A DNA stretch of 64,000 nt from Dickeya chrysanthemi NCPPB 402 (GTDB taxonomy: Bacteria; Pseudomonadota; Gammaproteobacteria; Enterobacterales; Enterobacteriaceae). The notes below the pieces were generated by a model. The model was not told the origin of the DNA, did not search any database, and worked only from the letters and a program-made list of their open reading frames with translations. The DNA is taken from NCBI RefSeq assembly GCF_000406105.1, contig NZ_CM001974.1, positions 4,076,705 to 4,140,704 of the forward strand, given 5' to 3'. Shown piece after piece: positions 18,024 to 26,715 of this stretch; within the stretch, counting starts at the first letter, position 1; every line of letters begins with the position of its first letter. The position numbers and the translations under genes are program-made.

Positions 18024-18168
18024 CCATCCATCCCTCTGACTGAATAGTTTCGCTTATCGATAGCATGATTTGACATAATATGACGTGATCCCTGCCGCTC
18101 TACGTTACATCGCCGCCGCGTTGCATCACAGAGACAGAAAAAAGACGCCGGGATTACCCGCAACCGTA

Positions 18169-18879
18169 TCAGGCCAACCAGGGATGCCAGGCGCTAAAGT
18201 ACTCCCGAACCTGCGGATCCAGCCGCGTCGGATCGCCACCGACTTCCCCGGACAACTTGGCAAGAAAATCCACCAGCCAGGACGCGTTGGCTTCAGCGAT
18301 ACGTTTGCCCTCTGCCGTGTTCATGGTTTCCGGCAATTTCATCAGCTTGATGCGAAAATGATCCAGCGTGTAGAGACGATCATCCGGCTCACGCTCGCAG
18401 GCAAACAAATCCTGCGGATCAAACAACGAGCGACCCATCATGCCCGCGACATAAAACACCCGCGCCAACCCTAACGCACCCAGCGAGTCGAGCCGATCGG
18501 CATCCTGTACGATTTTCGCTTCCAGCGTTTGCGCGGTTATACCGGCGCTAAAACTGTGCGCCTCGACGGCATGACACAGCGCCGGATGCAGCGAGTGGGG
18601 AAAGTCGGGAAAATCCTGCGACAGAATACGCACAGCCTCTTGCGCCGCCATACGCGACGCCCGGCTACGATCAGGATGATTCTTCGGAACCAGCACGATG
18701 TCATGCAGGTACGCCGCGGCGATAATCACCCGCAAATCGCCGCCTTCCTGCTGCTGGATTCGCCGGGCGCTATTCGCCACCCGCACCAGATGATGATGGT
18801 CATGCGCGCTATCCACGGAGTCCGCCAGATGTCGGGCCACGTATTGACTAAGAGCCTGTTCAAAACCGAGTAAATCCAT
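18169..18879 (-). CDS. HD domain phosphohydrolase, YedJ-like
   Basis: The 236-residue product has the HD-superfamily metal motif: AHDHHHLVRVANSAR (first His), YLHDIVLVPKNHPDRS (HD pair), CHAVEAHSF, and KIVQDADRLDSLGALGLAR (final Asp). Length and motif order match YedJ of E. coli, a predicted metal-dependent phosphohydrolase without an assigned physiological substrate. AGGAGA precedes the ATG. It stands alone between the IclR regulator and a repeat-rich intergenic region. Confidence 0.88.
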   Translation of the reverse strand: MDLLGFEQALSQYVARHLADSVDSAHDHHHLVRVANSARRIQQQEGGDLRVIIAAAYLHDIVLVPKNHPDRSRASRMAAQEAVRILSQDFPDFPHSLHPALCHAVEAHSFSAGITAQTLEAKIVQDADRLDSLGALGLARVFYVAGMMGRSLFDPQDLFACEREPDDRLYTLDHFRIKLMKLPETMNTAEGKRIAEANASWLVDFLAKLSGEVGGDPTRLDPQVREYFSAWHPWLA

Positions 18880-19084
18880 ACCGTACTTTTCTCCTGCGTC
18901 AATCCCTGTCTGTCATCAAAGCATAACCAAAAAGTCATGACAGCAACATGACGGATACGCTCAGCGCTGCTCTTCGATATTGATAATAAGCGGTAAAATT
19001 ATTGAGATAAAAAATGTTTATTACCCGTTTTGTCAATAAATAAACATTTACTTTCTCGGCCACACATTATTATATTTAGGTGCT

Positions 19085-19212
19085 TATACCCGTCATACTT
19101 CAAGTTGCAGGTGCGTTGGCTGCGTTCGTTCACCCGAATCACTTACCTGAGTAAGCTCATCGGGATTCTCTCTCTTGCCGCCTTCCTGCAACTCGAATTA
19201 TTTTGGGTATAT
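19085..19212. repeat. canonical-length ERIC element (128 bp)
   Basis: It runs from TATACCCGTCATACTTCAAG to CTCGAATTATTTTGGGTATA with the inverted core CACTTACCTGAGTAAGCTC, in the opposite orientation to the two copies flanking rhaM. It has no insertions and lies in the 545-bp gap between the HD gene and the MFS gene. Confidence 0.92.
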
Positions 19213-19280
19213 ACGGTGTCGTAGCGTTTATTTTTTATCTCCGCTTACGTCATTTTTTTAATTTACAAAACATGACCTGA

Positions 19281-19400
19281 TATACCCCCAATAATTCAAG
19301 CAGCAGGACAGCGGCAACGCAGCTCATCCCCTGGCGTAGGAACATGTGCCCAGGATAGGCAAGGAAAGCCGATGTACCCGACACTTGCAGTATGGCGGGT
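19281..19400. repeat. degenerate ERIC-like element upstream of the MFS gene
   Basis: The ends resemble ERIC termini (TATACCCCCAATAATTCAAG on the left, ACACTTGCAGTATGGCGGGT on the right), but the interior has diverged. It lies just upstream of the ribosome-binding site of the next gene and so is part of its 5' region. Confidence 0.6.
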
Positions 19401-19424
19401 AATACTGTCAGGGGTATTTATCCC

Positions 19425-20654
19425 ATGAGTCCGGTTTTGCTATTTTTTCTCACATTGGTGTTTATCGCTGATGGCCTGATGGTGTTCCTTATTCCGGTAC
19501 TGGTCTATGCTGAAACGCAAAGCCTGACCTATTCCGGTTTGTCTTACATGTTATGGTGGTTACCGCGAATTGTCTTGACGCCGGCACTCGGCGTATTGAT
19601 TGACCGTCTGGGCGTTCGCCCTGTTTCTATCGCTTCAGATGCGATCAAAGCGTTCGGTTGCCTGCTGCTCTGTCTGGTGCTGAATTTTGCCGAACAACCA
19701 CTGATACTGGCACTCACCTGCGGGTTGCTGGGTGCCGGCGTGTCCATCGGCAATGCGCAAACCATTACCGCCGTGGAAAAGCTGATCGCCGCCTACAGCC
19801 GTCATATCGATCGGGATGCCAATCTGTTGAGCCGGTTAGATTTGCTGGGCATGGTGCTGGGGCCGCTGGTGGGCATGTTGTTATATGAATACGGTTTTCT
19901 GACGCTGTTGTACATCGCGGCGACACTCTATTTATGCAATGCCTATTATTTCCTTACCTCTCGTTTGTTTAATTTTACACCGGATTTTTCACCGAAAAAT
20001 AAAATCAGGCCACCGAGTTCGGAAAAAACGAGATTATTCCCTTTACTGATAATTCTGAAAAATCCATTTATTATTTTCATGATCGCCCTGGCGCTGGGAA
20101 ATAATATGTTTGATGGATTAGTCGAATCCAGCGGTGCCGCCCTGATTGAAAATAACATGGGATTATCAGTGAAATATTTTGGTTTCATTGATATCTGCGC
20201 CGGTGTGGCAGGATTTTTATCCACGCTGATTTATGGTGCGGCCCTCAATCGTCTGAGTCGCGAAGCGCTGTTGACGATAGGGATAGGGTTGATTGTCATC
20301 GCCTCGCTGCTGCTGACCACCACGCTCAACCAACTGGGGCCGTTTCTGACGTTCTACGCGCTGGGCATTGCCGGTAAGGTGTTTACCGGTAATATCATGC
20401 GTACGTTGCGCCTGACGCTGATCCCTTACGAGCATCTGGCCAGCACCTCGTCGCTGATTCTGACGCTGAACCAGTCGGTGCTGCCGCTGATGGGGGTATT
20501 TCTGTTTTTGTCCGACCATTATGACTGGCCGCTGACCCGATTTATGTATATTGCCATCGCGCTCTCGCTGCTGGCCGGCATCGGGTTACTGATTGGCCTG
20601 CGGCGCAGGCTGGCACCCTCTCGGGCAGATACGCCCAGCCCATCCTGCGAGTAG
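19425..20654 (+). CDS. MFS transporter, substrate unknown
   Basis: Integral membrane protein of 409 residues with about 12 hydrophobic helices split into two halves by a charged loop (around residues 190-210, FSPKNKIRPPSSEKTR). The loop between helices 2 and 3 has an MFS motif-A-like stretch, GVLIDRLGVRPVSIASD, which suggests drug or metabolite export. ATG 19425 is taken because AGGGG lies upstream; an upstream in-frame start falls inside the ERIC-like repeat. No partner genes are adjacent. It converges with the TrkH gene. The substrate cannot be inferred. Confidence 0.85.
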   Translation: MSPVLLFFLTLVFIADGLMVFLIPVLVYAETQSLTYSGLSYMLWWLPRIVLTPALGVLIDRLGVRPVSIASDAIKAFGCLLLCLVLNFAEQPLILALTCGLLGAGVSIGNAQTITAVEKLIAAYSRHIDRDANLLSRLDLLGMVLGPLVGMLLYEYGFLTLLYIAATLYLCNAYYFLTSRLFNFTPDFSPKNKIRPPSSEKTRLFPLLIILKNPFIIFMIALALGNNMFDGLVESSGAALIENNMGLSVKYFGFIDICAGVAGFLSTLIYGAALNRLSREALLTIGIGLIVIASLLLTTTLNQLGPFLTFYALGIAGKVFTGNIMRTLRLTLIPYEHLASTSSLILTLNQSVLPLMGVFLFLSDHYDWPLTRFMYIAIALSLLAGIGLLIGLRRRLAPSRADTPSPSCE

Positions 20655-20768
20655 CCTCTCCGGGTCTCCGCTGAGGGTAGAGGAGCATCGGCAGATCATC
20701 ATGTTTCCCGCTATACCGGGAGACAAGATGACCGCGGCCCAGCGCCGATTCTTCAGCTATGCCAATAT

Positions 20769-22229
20769 TCAGCTACGCCAAAAAGATGAGGAGAACAGCA
20801 CCAGAATCGGGTAAATCTCCAGTCGTCCCATTATCATCGCCAGGCACATTAACCACTTGGCGCCGTTGCTCAGGCCGCCGAAACCATCGGCGGTCGCCCC
20901 CAGACCCAGGCCCATATTATTAATACACGCCGCTACGGTTGAAAATGACGTTACCAGGTCATACCCCATCTGATTCAGTGAGAAAATAAACACGCAACTG
21001 AAAAAAACGTAGAGAAAGAAAAAGCTCCACACTGAACGGATGACATTTTCCTGTAAGGTGACATCGTTGATCTTGACCGTACAAATCGCATTCGGTCGAA
21101 CCAGCTGCTCCAGTTCGCGTTTACTTTGCTTATAGAGAATCAACAGCCGTAATGCCTTGATACCGCCGCAAGTCGAACCAATACAGCCGCCGAAAAAACT
21201 GGAAGCCATGAGAAAAATCACCACATGCTCCGGCCATTTGGCATAACCGCTGGTTGCCAGACCATTGTCGGTCATGATGGACGCCGTCATGAAAAAACCG
21301 TGCACAAAGGCGCCCTGCGCATCGAATACATTCAGACGATACAATTCACCGCACACCACCGCCGCCACCAGCCCGAATATCAGCAGGTAAAAACGCAGTT
21401 CGGGGTTATACATGAGCGGCTTCAGGCTACGCCGATGTAACGCCACGTAATACAGAATAAAGTTCACGCCGGCCAACAGAGAAAACACCCCGCCGACCAT
21501 TTCAATATTGGTATTCGTATAATAACCGAGGCTATCCGTTTTACTGGAAAATCCACCCAGCGATACGGTAGAGAGCGCATGGCATACCGCGTCGAACCAG
21601 GGCATACCCGCCAGCCAGTAAGCCACCGCACAGGCTATCGCCAGCAGCGAATAAACACCCCAGAGTTGTCGTGAGGTATCGGCCAGCCGGGGGGTTAATT
21701 TTTCTTCTTTAAACGGTCCCGGCGTTTCAGACTGGTACAGTCTGGCTCCCCCGATACCGAGCATCGGCAGCAAGGCGACGGCCACCACAATCACGCCTAA
21801 TCCACCGATGAAATTCAGTTGAGAGCGGTAAAACAAGATTGATTTAGGCAAGTTATCGATATTACTCAGCACCGAGCCGCCGGTTGTGGTGATTCCGGAC
21901 ACGCCTTCAAACATGGCATCGGTAAATGAAATATTCAGATCGCTGCTAATCGTCAAGGGCAGTGCGCTAATCAACGAAAATAACAACCAGAAAATCACGA
22001 TGATCAGAAACCCTTCGCGGGGAAATACCCGTGAAAATTGCTGTCGGGTAGACATCCACCCCGCGACGCCAATCGGAAATACCAGCAAGAAGGTATATAA
22101 GAAAGCGAAAAAACTCTTTTCCCTAAACCAGAGCGCAACCAGTGACGGCGGCAGCATGGAAAGACTATAAAGCATGATGAGGAAGCTACAGAGACGCGTA
22201 ATCACCATAAGCTGGTTTCTTGTAATCAT
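20769..22229 (-). CDS. TrkH/TrkG family potassium uptake protein
   Basis: K+-translocating membrane subunit of 486 residues, the length of E. coli TrkG and TrkH. The four selectivity-filter loops are recognisable: FEGVSGITTTGGSV, HALSTVSLGGFSS, MTASIMTDNGLATSG and FSTVAACINNMGLGLG. Other family landmarks are LNFIGGLGVIVVAVALLPML and SSFFGGCIGSTCGGIKALR. The cytoplasmic partner TrkA is not in the window. Whether this is the main trkH or an additional paralogue cannot be decided here. Confidence 0.93.
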   Translation of the reverse strand: MITRNQLMVITRLCSFLIMLYSLSMLPPSLVALWFREKSFFAFLYTFLLVFPIGVAGWMSTRQQFSRVFPREGFLIIVIFWLLFSLISALPLTISSDLNISFTDAMFEGVSGITTTGGSVLSNIDNLPKSILFYRSQLNFIGGLGVIVVAVALLPMLGIGGARLYQSETPGPFKEEKLTPRLADTSRQLWGVYSLLAIACAVAYWLAGMPWFDAVCHALSTVSLGGFSSKTDSLGYYTNTNIEMVGGVFSLLAGVNFILYYVALHRRSLKPLMYNPELRFYLLIFGLVAAVVCGELYRLNVFDAQGAFVHGFFMTASIMTDNGLATSGYAKWPEHVVIFLMASSFFGGCIGSTCGGIKALRLLILYKQSKRELEQLVRPNAICTVKINDVTLQENVIRSVWSFFFLYVFFSCVFIFSLNQMGYDLVTSFSTVAACINNMGLGLGATADGFGGLSNGAKWLMCLAMIMGRLEIYPILVLFSSSFWRS

Positions 22230-22810
22230 TACCTGCCCTTACAGCAATGGGTTATACCGGCATACTTCGGCAGAAAGAAAAAACGCTCACATTTAAAACC
22301 CAACAACATGTCAGGTACGCATCGGAGCAAAACAACATTTATGGTTCGGGCAATCAGGCCATCACATCAACAATATTAAAGTATGGCCACGATAACGCCC
22401 TCTCTCAATGTCTGGCGATAAACTCACCGGCCTCCTGCAGCAACATTCTGGCCTGGGCATTTCAGCGTATGTCAAAAAGTATAAAAAATTTATAAAAATG
22501 AAGCGGCTTTCTTTGTCCGTTTCGCAAGCCGCCGTCTGCGTATGCAGAGCAAACCGCCACGCCAGAGTGCATACCGTCAGGGCTGACGGCCCGACAAATC
22601 ACACGAAAACATAAAATAACACTTTGTAACTACAGCACAGAATGCAAAAAAGATGTACGTCTGGTTACGAATCCGTCTCCGCCACATAACGCATAATAGG
22701 ATGCCATGCACGTAAGATAAGTTACGCATTACCCGCCGCGCCGTTGCCGGCGGTAACGACAGAACCAATACAACATCTTTGCCCTTTACTTTCAACAACC
22801 TGGAGACAAT
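22230..22810. other. 581-bp region without a supported gene
   Basis: It lies between the divergent TrkH-type and chorismate mutase genes and must hold both promoters. Short open frames occur, but they lack ribosome-binding sites and recognisable composition. Palindromic bits such as CCGTTGCCGGCGG near 22742 are seen; nothing else stands out. Confidence 0.45.
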
Positions 22811-23341
22811 ATGTTACGGACAATGTGTCTGATAGCCTGCCTGTTCAGCACCAGCGTGCTGGCAGCGGAAAGCACCGCTCTGGCCCCACTGGTTAACCAA
22901 CGCCTCAGCTATATGAAAGATGTGGCGGGCTATAAAGCGGCTCATCACCTAGCGATTGAGGACCTGCAACAGGAAGACAACGTACTGAAAGCCAGCCGAC
23001 AGCAGGCAACGCAGTACGGGTTAGATGCGGACTCCGTAACACCGTTTATTCAGGCACAGATGGATGCCGCCAAAGCGATTCAGTATCGTTACCGCGCCGA
23101 CTGGCTGGCCGTGCCCGAGAAGAACTGGCAGCCGCGCCCGTTGGACGAAGTGCGCGTGCAGATAGCCAAACTGAACGGCGTACTGCTACAGCAACTCGCC
23201 GATACGCTGCACAAACAGGGCGGCAGCCTGAGCCGGCTGAATCACACGGCGTTTATGCACGCCGTCACCCAGAAGAACCTCAGCGAGCACGACAAGGCCC
23301 GACTGTTCGACACACTGAAACAGGCTAAATTACAGCAATAA
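22811..23341 (+). CDS. aroQ: secreted (periplasmic) chorismate mutase, AroQ gamma class
   Basis: Converts chorismate to prephenate outside the cytoplasm. The 176-residue precursor has a signal peptide (MLRTMCLIACLFSTSVLA, cleavage near residue 18) and the all-helical *AroQ fold: LVNQRLSYMKDVAGYKA, the catalytic-type segment HHLAIEDLQQEDNVL, FIQAQMDAAKAIQYRYRADW and LDEVRVQIAKLNGVLLQQL. Single-domain exported chorismate mutases are known from enteric bacteria and plant pathogens, where a role in altering host aromatic metabolism is suspected but unproven in most cases. It is monocistronic, ending in a strong hairpin. Confidence 0.92.
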   Translation: MLRTMCLIACLFSTSVLAAESTALAPLVNQRLSYMKDVAGYKAAHHLAIEDLQQEDNVLKASRQQATQYGLDADSVTPFIQAQMDAAKAIQYRYRADWLAVPEKNWQPRPLDEVRVQIAKLNGVLLQQLADTLHKQGGSLSRLNHTAFMHAVTQKNLSEHDKARLFDTLKQAKLQQ

Positions 23342-23348
23342 TCTCAGG

Positions 23349-23375
23349 CGGCGCGCCACTGCGCGCGCCGTTTTA
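23349..23375 (+). terminator. rho-independent terminator after the chorismate mutase gene
   Basis: CGGCGCGC (23349-23356) and GCGCGCCG (23363-23370) form a perfect stem with a six-base loop, followed by TTTTACC. It starts 8 bp after the stop. Confidence 0.88.
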
Positions 23376-23509
23376 CCTTCCCCCGACGATTCGCTTTCAC
23401 CAACACGCACCGCACAGAAAACTACCGTACGCTGTTGCAGTAAATTGCGTCATACTCCTTACATACGCAATTTTACTGCGCTGTTTGCGCCTGTTGAGAT
23501 ACAATCGCC

Positions 23510-24034
23510 ATGAAAACCAAACCCGCTGCCATGAAAACCAAAACCACCGCCGCCGACACCCCCGATGAGAAAAGCCTCAATCTTGAACGTTTCGATCTGG
23601 CTATTCTGCGTTATCTCCAGTCCGATGCGTCCATTTCCAATGTGGCGCTGGCGGAAAAAGTCAAGCTCAGTGCGCCGGCGTGCCTGCGGCGGGTAGAACG
23701 GCTGAAACAGATAGGATTAATCAAAGGGTATGTCGCCCTGCTGAACCCACAGGCGCTGAATGTCGGCATGGTGGTGTTAATCGGCGTGGTGCTTGACCGA
23801 TCGACGCCGAAAAGCTTTGAAGATTTCGAAGCGGCGGTGCAGAAGATCAGCGGCTGCATGGAATGCCACGTGGTCACCGGCGAGTTCGACTACATCCTGA
23901 TGATCCGCACCAAAGACAACCAGAGTTTCAACAAACTGCACGCCGAGCAATTGTTGTTCCTGCCGGGAGTGCGTCAGATCCGCTCCTTTATCGGCCTGCG
24001 GGAAGTGCTCTCGACAACGCAATTGGTGTTTTAA
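23510..24034 (+). CDS. acdR: Lrp/AsnC family regulator, probable AcdR
   Basis: The 174-residue protein has a basic leader, an AsnC-type helix-turn-helix (about 25-75: LDLAILRYLQSDASISNVAL, KLSAPACLRRVERLKQIGLI) and a C-terminal RAM ligand domain (MVVLIGVVLDRSTPKSFEDF, CMECHVVTGEFDYILMIRTKD, LPGVRQIRSFIGLREVL). In other proteobacteria an Lrp-type protein, AcdR, activates the ACC deaminase gene. Here it is the immediate neighbour of acdS but convergent, not divergent as usually described, so the role rests on adjacency. Starts at 23510 or 23531 are both possible. Confidence 0.8.
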   Translation: MKTKPAAMKTKTTAADTPDEKSLNLERFDLAILRYLQSDASISNVALAEKVKLSAPACLRRVERLKQIGLIKGYVALLNPQALNVGMVVLIGVVLDRSTPKSFEDFEAAVQKISGCMECHVVTGEFDYILMIRTKDNQSFNKLHAEQLLFLPGVRQIRSFIGLREVLSTTQLVF

Positions 24035-24055
24035 GGGTGCGTGCTGCAAACAATA

Positions 24056-24076
24056 ACGCCGGGGCATACCCGGCGT
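24056..24076. terminator. bidirectional hairpin between acdR and acdS
   Basis: ACGCCGGG (24056-24063) pairs perfectly with CCCGGCGT (24069-24076) over a GCATA loop. It lies in the 60-bp gap between the two convergent genes, where a shared terminator is expected. No long T-run on either side. Confidence 0.65.
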
Positions 24077-24094
24077 GGTCCGCTATAACCGCAC

Positions 24095-25111
24095 TCAACC
24101 ATTGCGGAAAATATAGCTGTAAGCGTTCAGCGCCGGTGCGCCGCCAAGGTGGGCGTAAAGCACTTTAGAGCCTTTCGGGAATTCGCCGTTACGTACCATG
24201 TCGATCATGCCGTGCATCGATTTGCCTTCGTACACCGGGTCGGTCAGCACGCCTTCCAGACGCGCGCACAGGCGAATGGCTTCCAGCGTGCCATCATTCG
24301 GCAAGCCGTATTCCGGGCCGCCGTAACGGGTATCCAGCACCACGTCTTCTTCGGTGATCTCGCGGCCCAACTCCACCAGCCCGGCGGTGTTTTGCGCGAT
24401 GCGCAGGATCTGCGCCTTGGTTTTTTCCGGCTTGGCGGAAGCGTCGATGCCGATCACGTTGCGGGCACGTCCATCGGCGGCAAACCCCACCACCATCCCC
24501 GCCTGGGTGCTGCCGGTGACCGAGCACACCACGATGTAATCAAATTTAAAACCCAGCTCTTTTTCCTGCTGGCGCACTTCTTCGGCGAAGCCCACAAAAC
24601 CCAGACCGCCGTACGGGTGCTCGGAGCAGCCGGCCGGGATCGGGAATGGTTTGCCGCCGTTTTGCGCCGCTTCTTCCATCGCTTGCTTCCAGCTTTCGCG
24701 GATGCCGATGTCGAAACCGGCCGGATCAAGACGCACATCGGCGCCCATAATGCGCGACAGCTCGATATTGCCCACCCGGTCGTACACCGCATCGGCGTAA
24801 TTCACCCAGTTTTCCTGCACCAGAATGCATTTCATGCCCAGATGCGCTGCCACTGCCGCCACCTGACGGGTCTGGTTGGATTGCACGCCGCCAATCGACA
24901 CCAGCGTGTCGCAGCCTTGCGCCAGCGCTTCCGGGATCAGGTACTCCAGCTTGCGGGTTTTGTTGCCGCCGAACGCCAGCCCGCTGTTGCAGTCTTCACG
25001 CTTGGCATAAATTTCCACATCGCCGCCCAGGTACTCGCTCAGGCGTTTCATCGGGGTAATCGGCGACGGTCCGAAAGTTAAAGGATAACGCGGGAATTTT
25101 TCCAGATTCAT
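24095..25111 (-). CDS. acdS: 1-aminocyclopropane-1-carboxylate (ACC) deaminase
   Basis: PLP enzyme that cleaves ACC, the ethylene precursor of plants, to ammonia and 2-oxobutyrate. The 338-residue length and sequence match characterised Pseudomonas AcdS closely ([58 protein letters not shown]). Lys51 in GGNKTRK is the PLP lysine. Glu295 (VYEGKS) and Leu322 (AHLGG) are the residues used to separate true ACC deaminases from the related D-cysteine desulfhydrases, and both are present. GGAGC precedes the ATG. Neighbours are a probable AcdR (convergent) and a LysR gene upstream on the same strand. The identification is unusually secure for a by-eye call. Confidence 0.95.
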   Translation of the reverse strand: MNLEKFPRYPLTFGPSPITPMKRLSEYLGGDVEIYAKREDCNSGLAFGGNKTRKLEYLIPEALAQGCDTLVSIGGVQSNQTRQVAAVAAHLGMKCILVQENWVNYADAVYDRVGNIELSRIMGADVRLDPAGFDIGIRESWKQAMEEAAQNGGKPFPIPAGCSEHPYGGLGFVGFAEEVRQQEKELGFKFDYIVVCSVTGSTQAGMVVGFAADGRARNVIGIDASAKPEKTKAQILRIAQNTAGLVELGREITEEDVVLDTRYGGPEYGLPNDGTLEAIRLCARLEGVLTDPVYEGKSMHGMIDMVRNGEFPKGSKVLYAHLGGAPALNAYSYIFRNG

Positions 25112-25355
25112 GGTCAGGCTCCGGGGTAGCTAACGTGGATCGATCAGGCGTCGGATGGGCGCTTTCCGTCAGGAAAACCGCGTCATCGCTTACCCTTGAT
25201 ACTACAGAAAACCAAAGTGATTTAAATTGCGTTTTTAGTTGTTTATTTTTTAAAAAATTAACCAATTTTATTTTTATAAAGACTTAAATTTAAAAATAAA
25301 ACAAAAATACGAAATAAAATTAATTAAAAATTCGGAATGATAAAACCGATGCTGC

Positions 25356-26288
25356 TCAGCGCAACGGTAGCCCGAAATCCAGCCGGCATTGCTGGTCATA
25401 CTGCTGCAACGCCTGCTTCAGGAAGGCAAAAAAGCTCTCAAGGAGCGCGGTACGCGGCCTGCCCATTTCGGTTTGCAACTGCAAGGTACGCTGGCTCAGT
25501 TGGTCCAGATTGACGGCCTTCATCGTCAGGCCGTCACGCCGGGCGCTGCACAAGATAGAGAAATGGCTGCACACGCTGACCGCTTCCGGCGTGGTACGCA
25601 CATATTCATACAGGCTGGAGAAATGGTTGCAGGTGAATACCGGCTCGATAAAGACGTTGTTCATGCGGCAGGAGAGATCAAACAGTTGCCGGATGGTCGC
25701 AGAGGGATCCGGCAGCACTACCGGCCAGGCATTGAGATCCGCCAGTTGGAAATCCCGGTTAGCCAGCGGATGGTCTTGCGCCATAAACACCAATACCGGT
25801 GCCGGAAACGACGCCAGCACGTCCACCCCTTGTTCCGGCGACAGGCTAAATTTCAAGGCGACGTCGCACTCGCCGTTACGCAGCAGTTCCGGCACTTGCC
25901 GGGCGCTGCCGACCGTCAGATAAAAATTGACGCGGGGGTGCTGCTCACGAAAACGCGCCAGCAGAGCGGGCAGCAGGTTGAAAGCCAACCCGTCGGTGCA
26001 GACCACCCGCAACGTGGTCTGGCGCGCCGACTTCATCCCTTCGATCTCCGCCATCGCCAGTTCCATGTCGGCCATACTGCGCCGCACATGATTCGCCAGA
26101 ATATGCCCGGCGTCGTTCAGTACCATGCCGCGGGTACTGCGTTCAAACAGCGGCATTCCCAGCCGGGTTTCCAGCCGCTGGATCTGCCGACTGATGGCGG
26201 ACACCGCCACAAACAACTGCTGACTGGCAGCGCTGATGGAGCCGGCATTCACCACCGCCATAAAGTAACGAATTTCACTGTTGTGCAT
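25356..26288 (-). CDS. LysR family transcriptional regulator
   Basis: The 310-residue protein begins MHNSEIRYFMAVVNAGSISA with a standard LysR helix-turn-helix (ASQQLFVAVSAISRQIQRLE) followed by the substrate-binding domain (LRVVCTDGLAFNLLPALLAR, LTVGSARQVPELLRNGECDV). ATG 26288 is chosen over an ATG 39 bp upstream because GGAG lies about 8 bases before it. The 244-bp AT-rich gap to acdS has no clear terminator, so read-through to acdS is possible. Its target is unknown; candidates are acdS or the peptide-transport operon on the other side. Confidence 0.9.
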   Translation of the reverse strand: MHNSEIRYFMAVVNAGSISAASQQLFVAVSAISRQIQRLETRLGMPLFERSTRGMVLNDAGHILANHVRRSMADMELAMAEIEGMKSARQTTLRVVCTDGLAFNLLPALLARFREQHPRVNFYLTVGSARQVPELLRNGECDVALKFSLSPEQGVDVLASFPAPVLVFMAQDHPLANRDFQLADLNAWPVVLPDPSATIRQLFDLSCRMNNVFIEPVFTCNHFSSLYEYVRTTPEAVSVCSHFSILCSARRDGLTMKAVNLDQLSQRTLQLQTEMGRPRTALLESFFAFLKQALQQYDQQCRLDFGLPLR

Positions 26289-26469
26289 AGAGGGTCTCCG
26301 AGAGACAGAATCTATCGGAAACGTCATGCCATCACATTCAGAATCCGAGAAGGTTTCGGGCGTATTAACCTCATATTTTATCTTTACTATTTTTCGCTCC
26401 GCCCGACACAGGGAGGCTCAAACGCCGCCTCCCTGTGAACCCGGGCTGCTGGCTAAATTTTGCCGCTAA

Positions 26470-26640
26470 CGCGGTCCCTTCGGCATACGCGGCCGCTTAA
26501 CGGGCCGCTCGTGACGCGGTTACTCGCCACAGAATGTGGCTCGCCCTGCGGGCCAGCGTAAACGCTGTTCAAAAACGCTTTTCGCGTTTTTGTCCGGCGC
26601 GGCACGAGCTTTCGCCGCGTCCATGCGGCTCACCCTACGG
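26470..26640. repeat. cluster of short GC-rich hairpins
   Basis: Within a 427-bp gap without genes (26289-26715) there is a run of small perfect hairpins: GCCACA-gaa-TGTGGC at 26526-26540, AGCGT-aa-ACGCT at 26555-26566, CAAAAACGC-ttttc-GCGTTTTTG at 26570-26592, and GCCGC-gtccat-GCGGC at 26614-26629, with further imperfect ones before them. It resembles a decayed REP/BIME-type cluster. The 26570-26592 hairpin could also act as a terminator on either strand. Confidence 0.5.
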
Positions 26641-26715
26641 CCACTTATCCCTCAGCAAAATTTTTACGCCAGAAGACAACACGCTAGTATCAAGATATGA
26701 GTGACATCTGCGAAC

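Noticed and set aside
22247..22495. 82-codon open frame in the TrkH-chorismate mutase gap
   Set aside because: No ribosome-binding site, no motif, and low-quality composition.
24149..25081. 310-codon open frame on the plus strand opposite acdS
   Set aside because: It is a shadow of the GC-rich acdS gene: rich in His, Arg and Ala, with no ribosome-binding site and no family pattern, while the opposite strand encodes a textbook ACC deaminase.
25389..26438. 349-codon plus-strand open frame opposite the LysR gene
   Set aside because: Antisense shadow; the minus strand has a clear LysR helix-turn-helix and ribosome-binding site.
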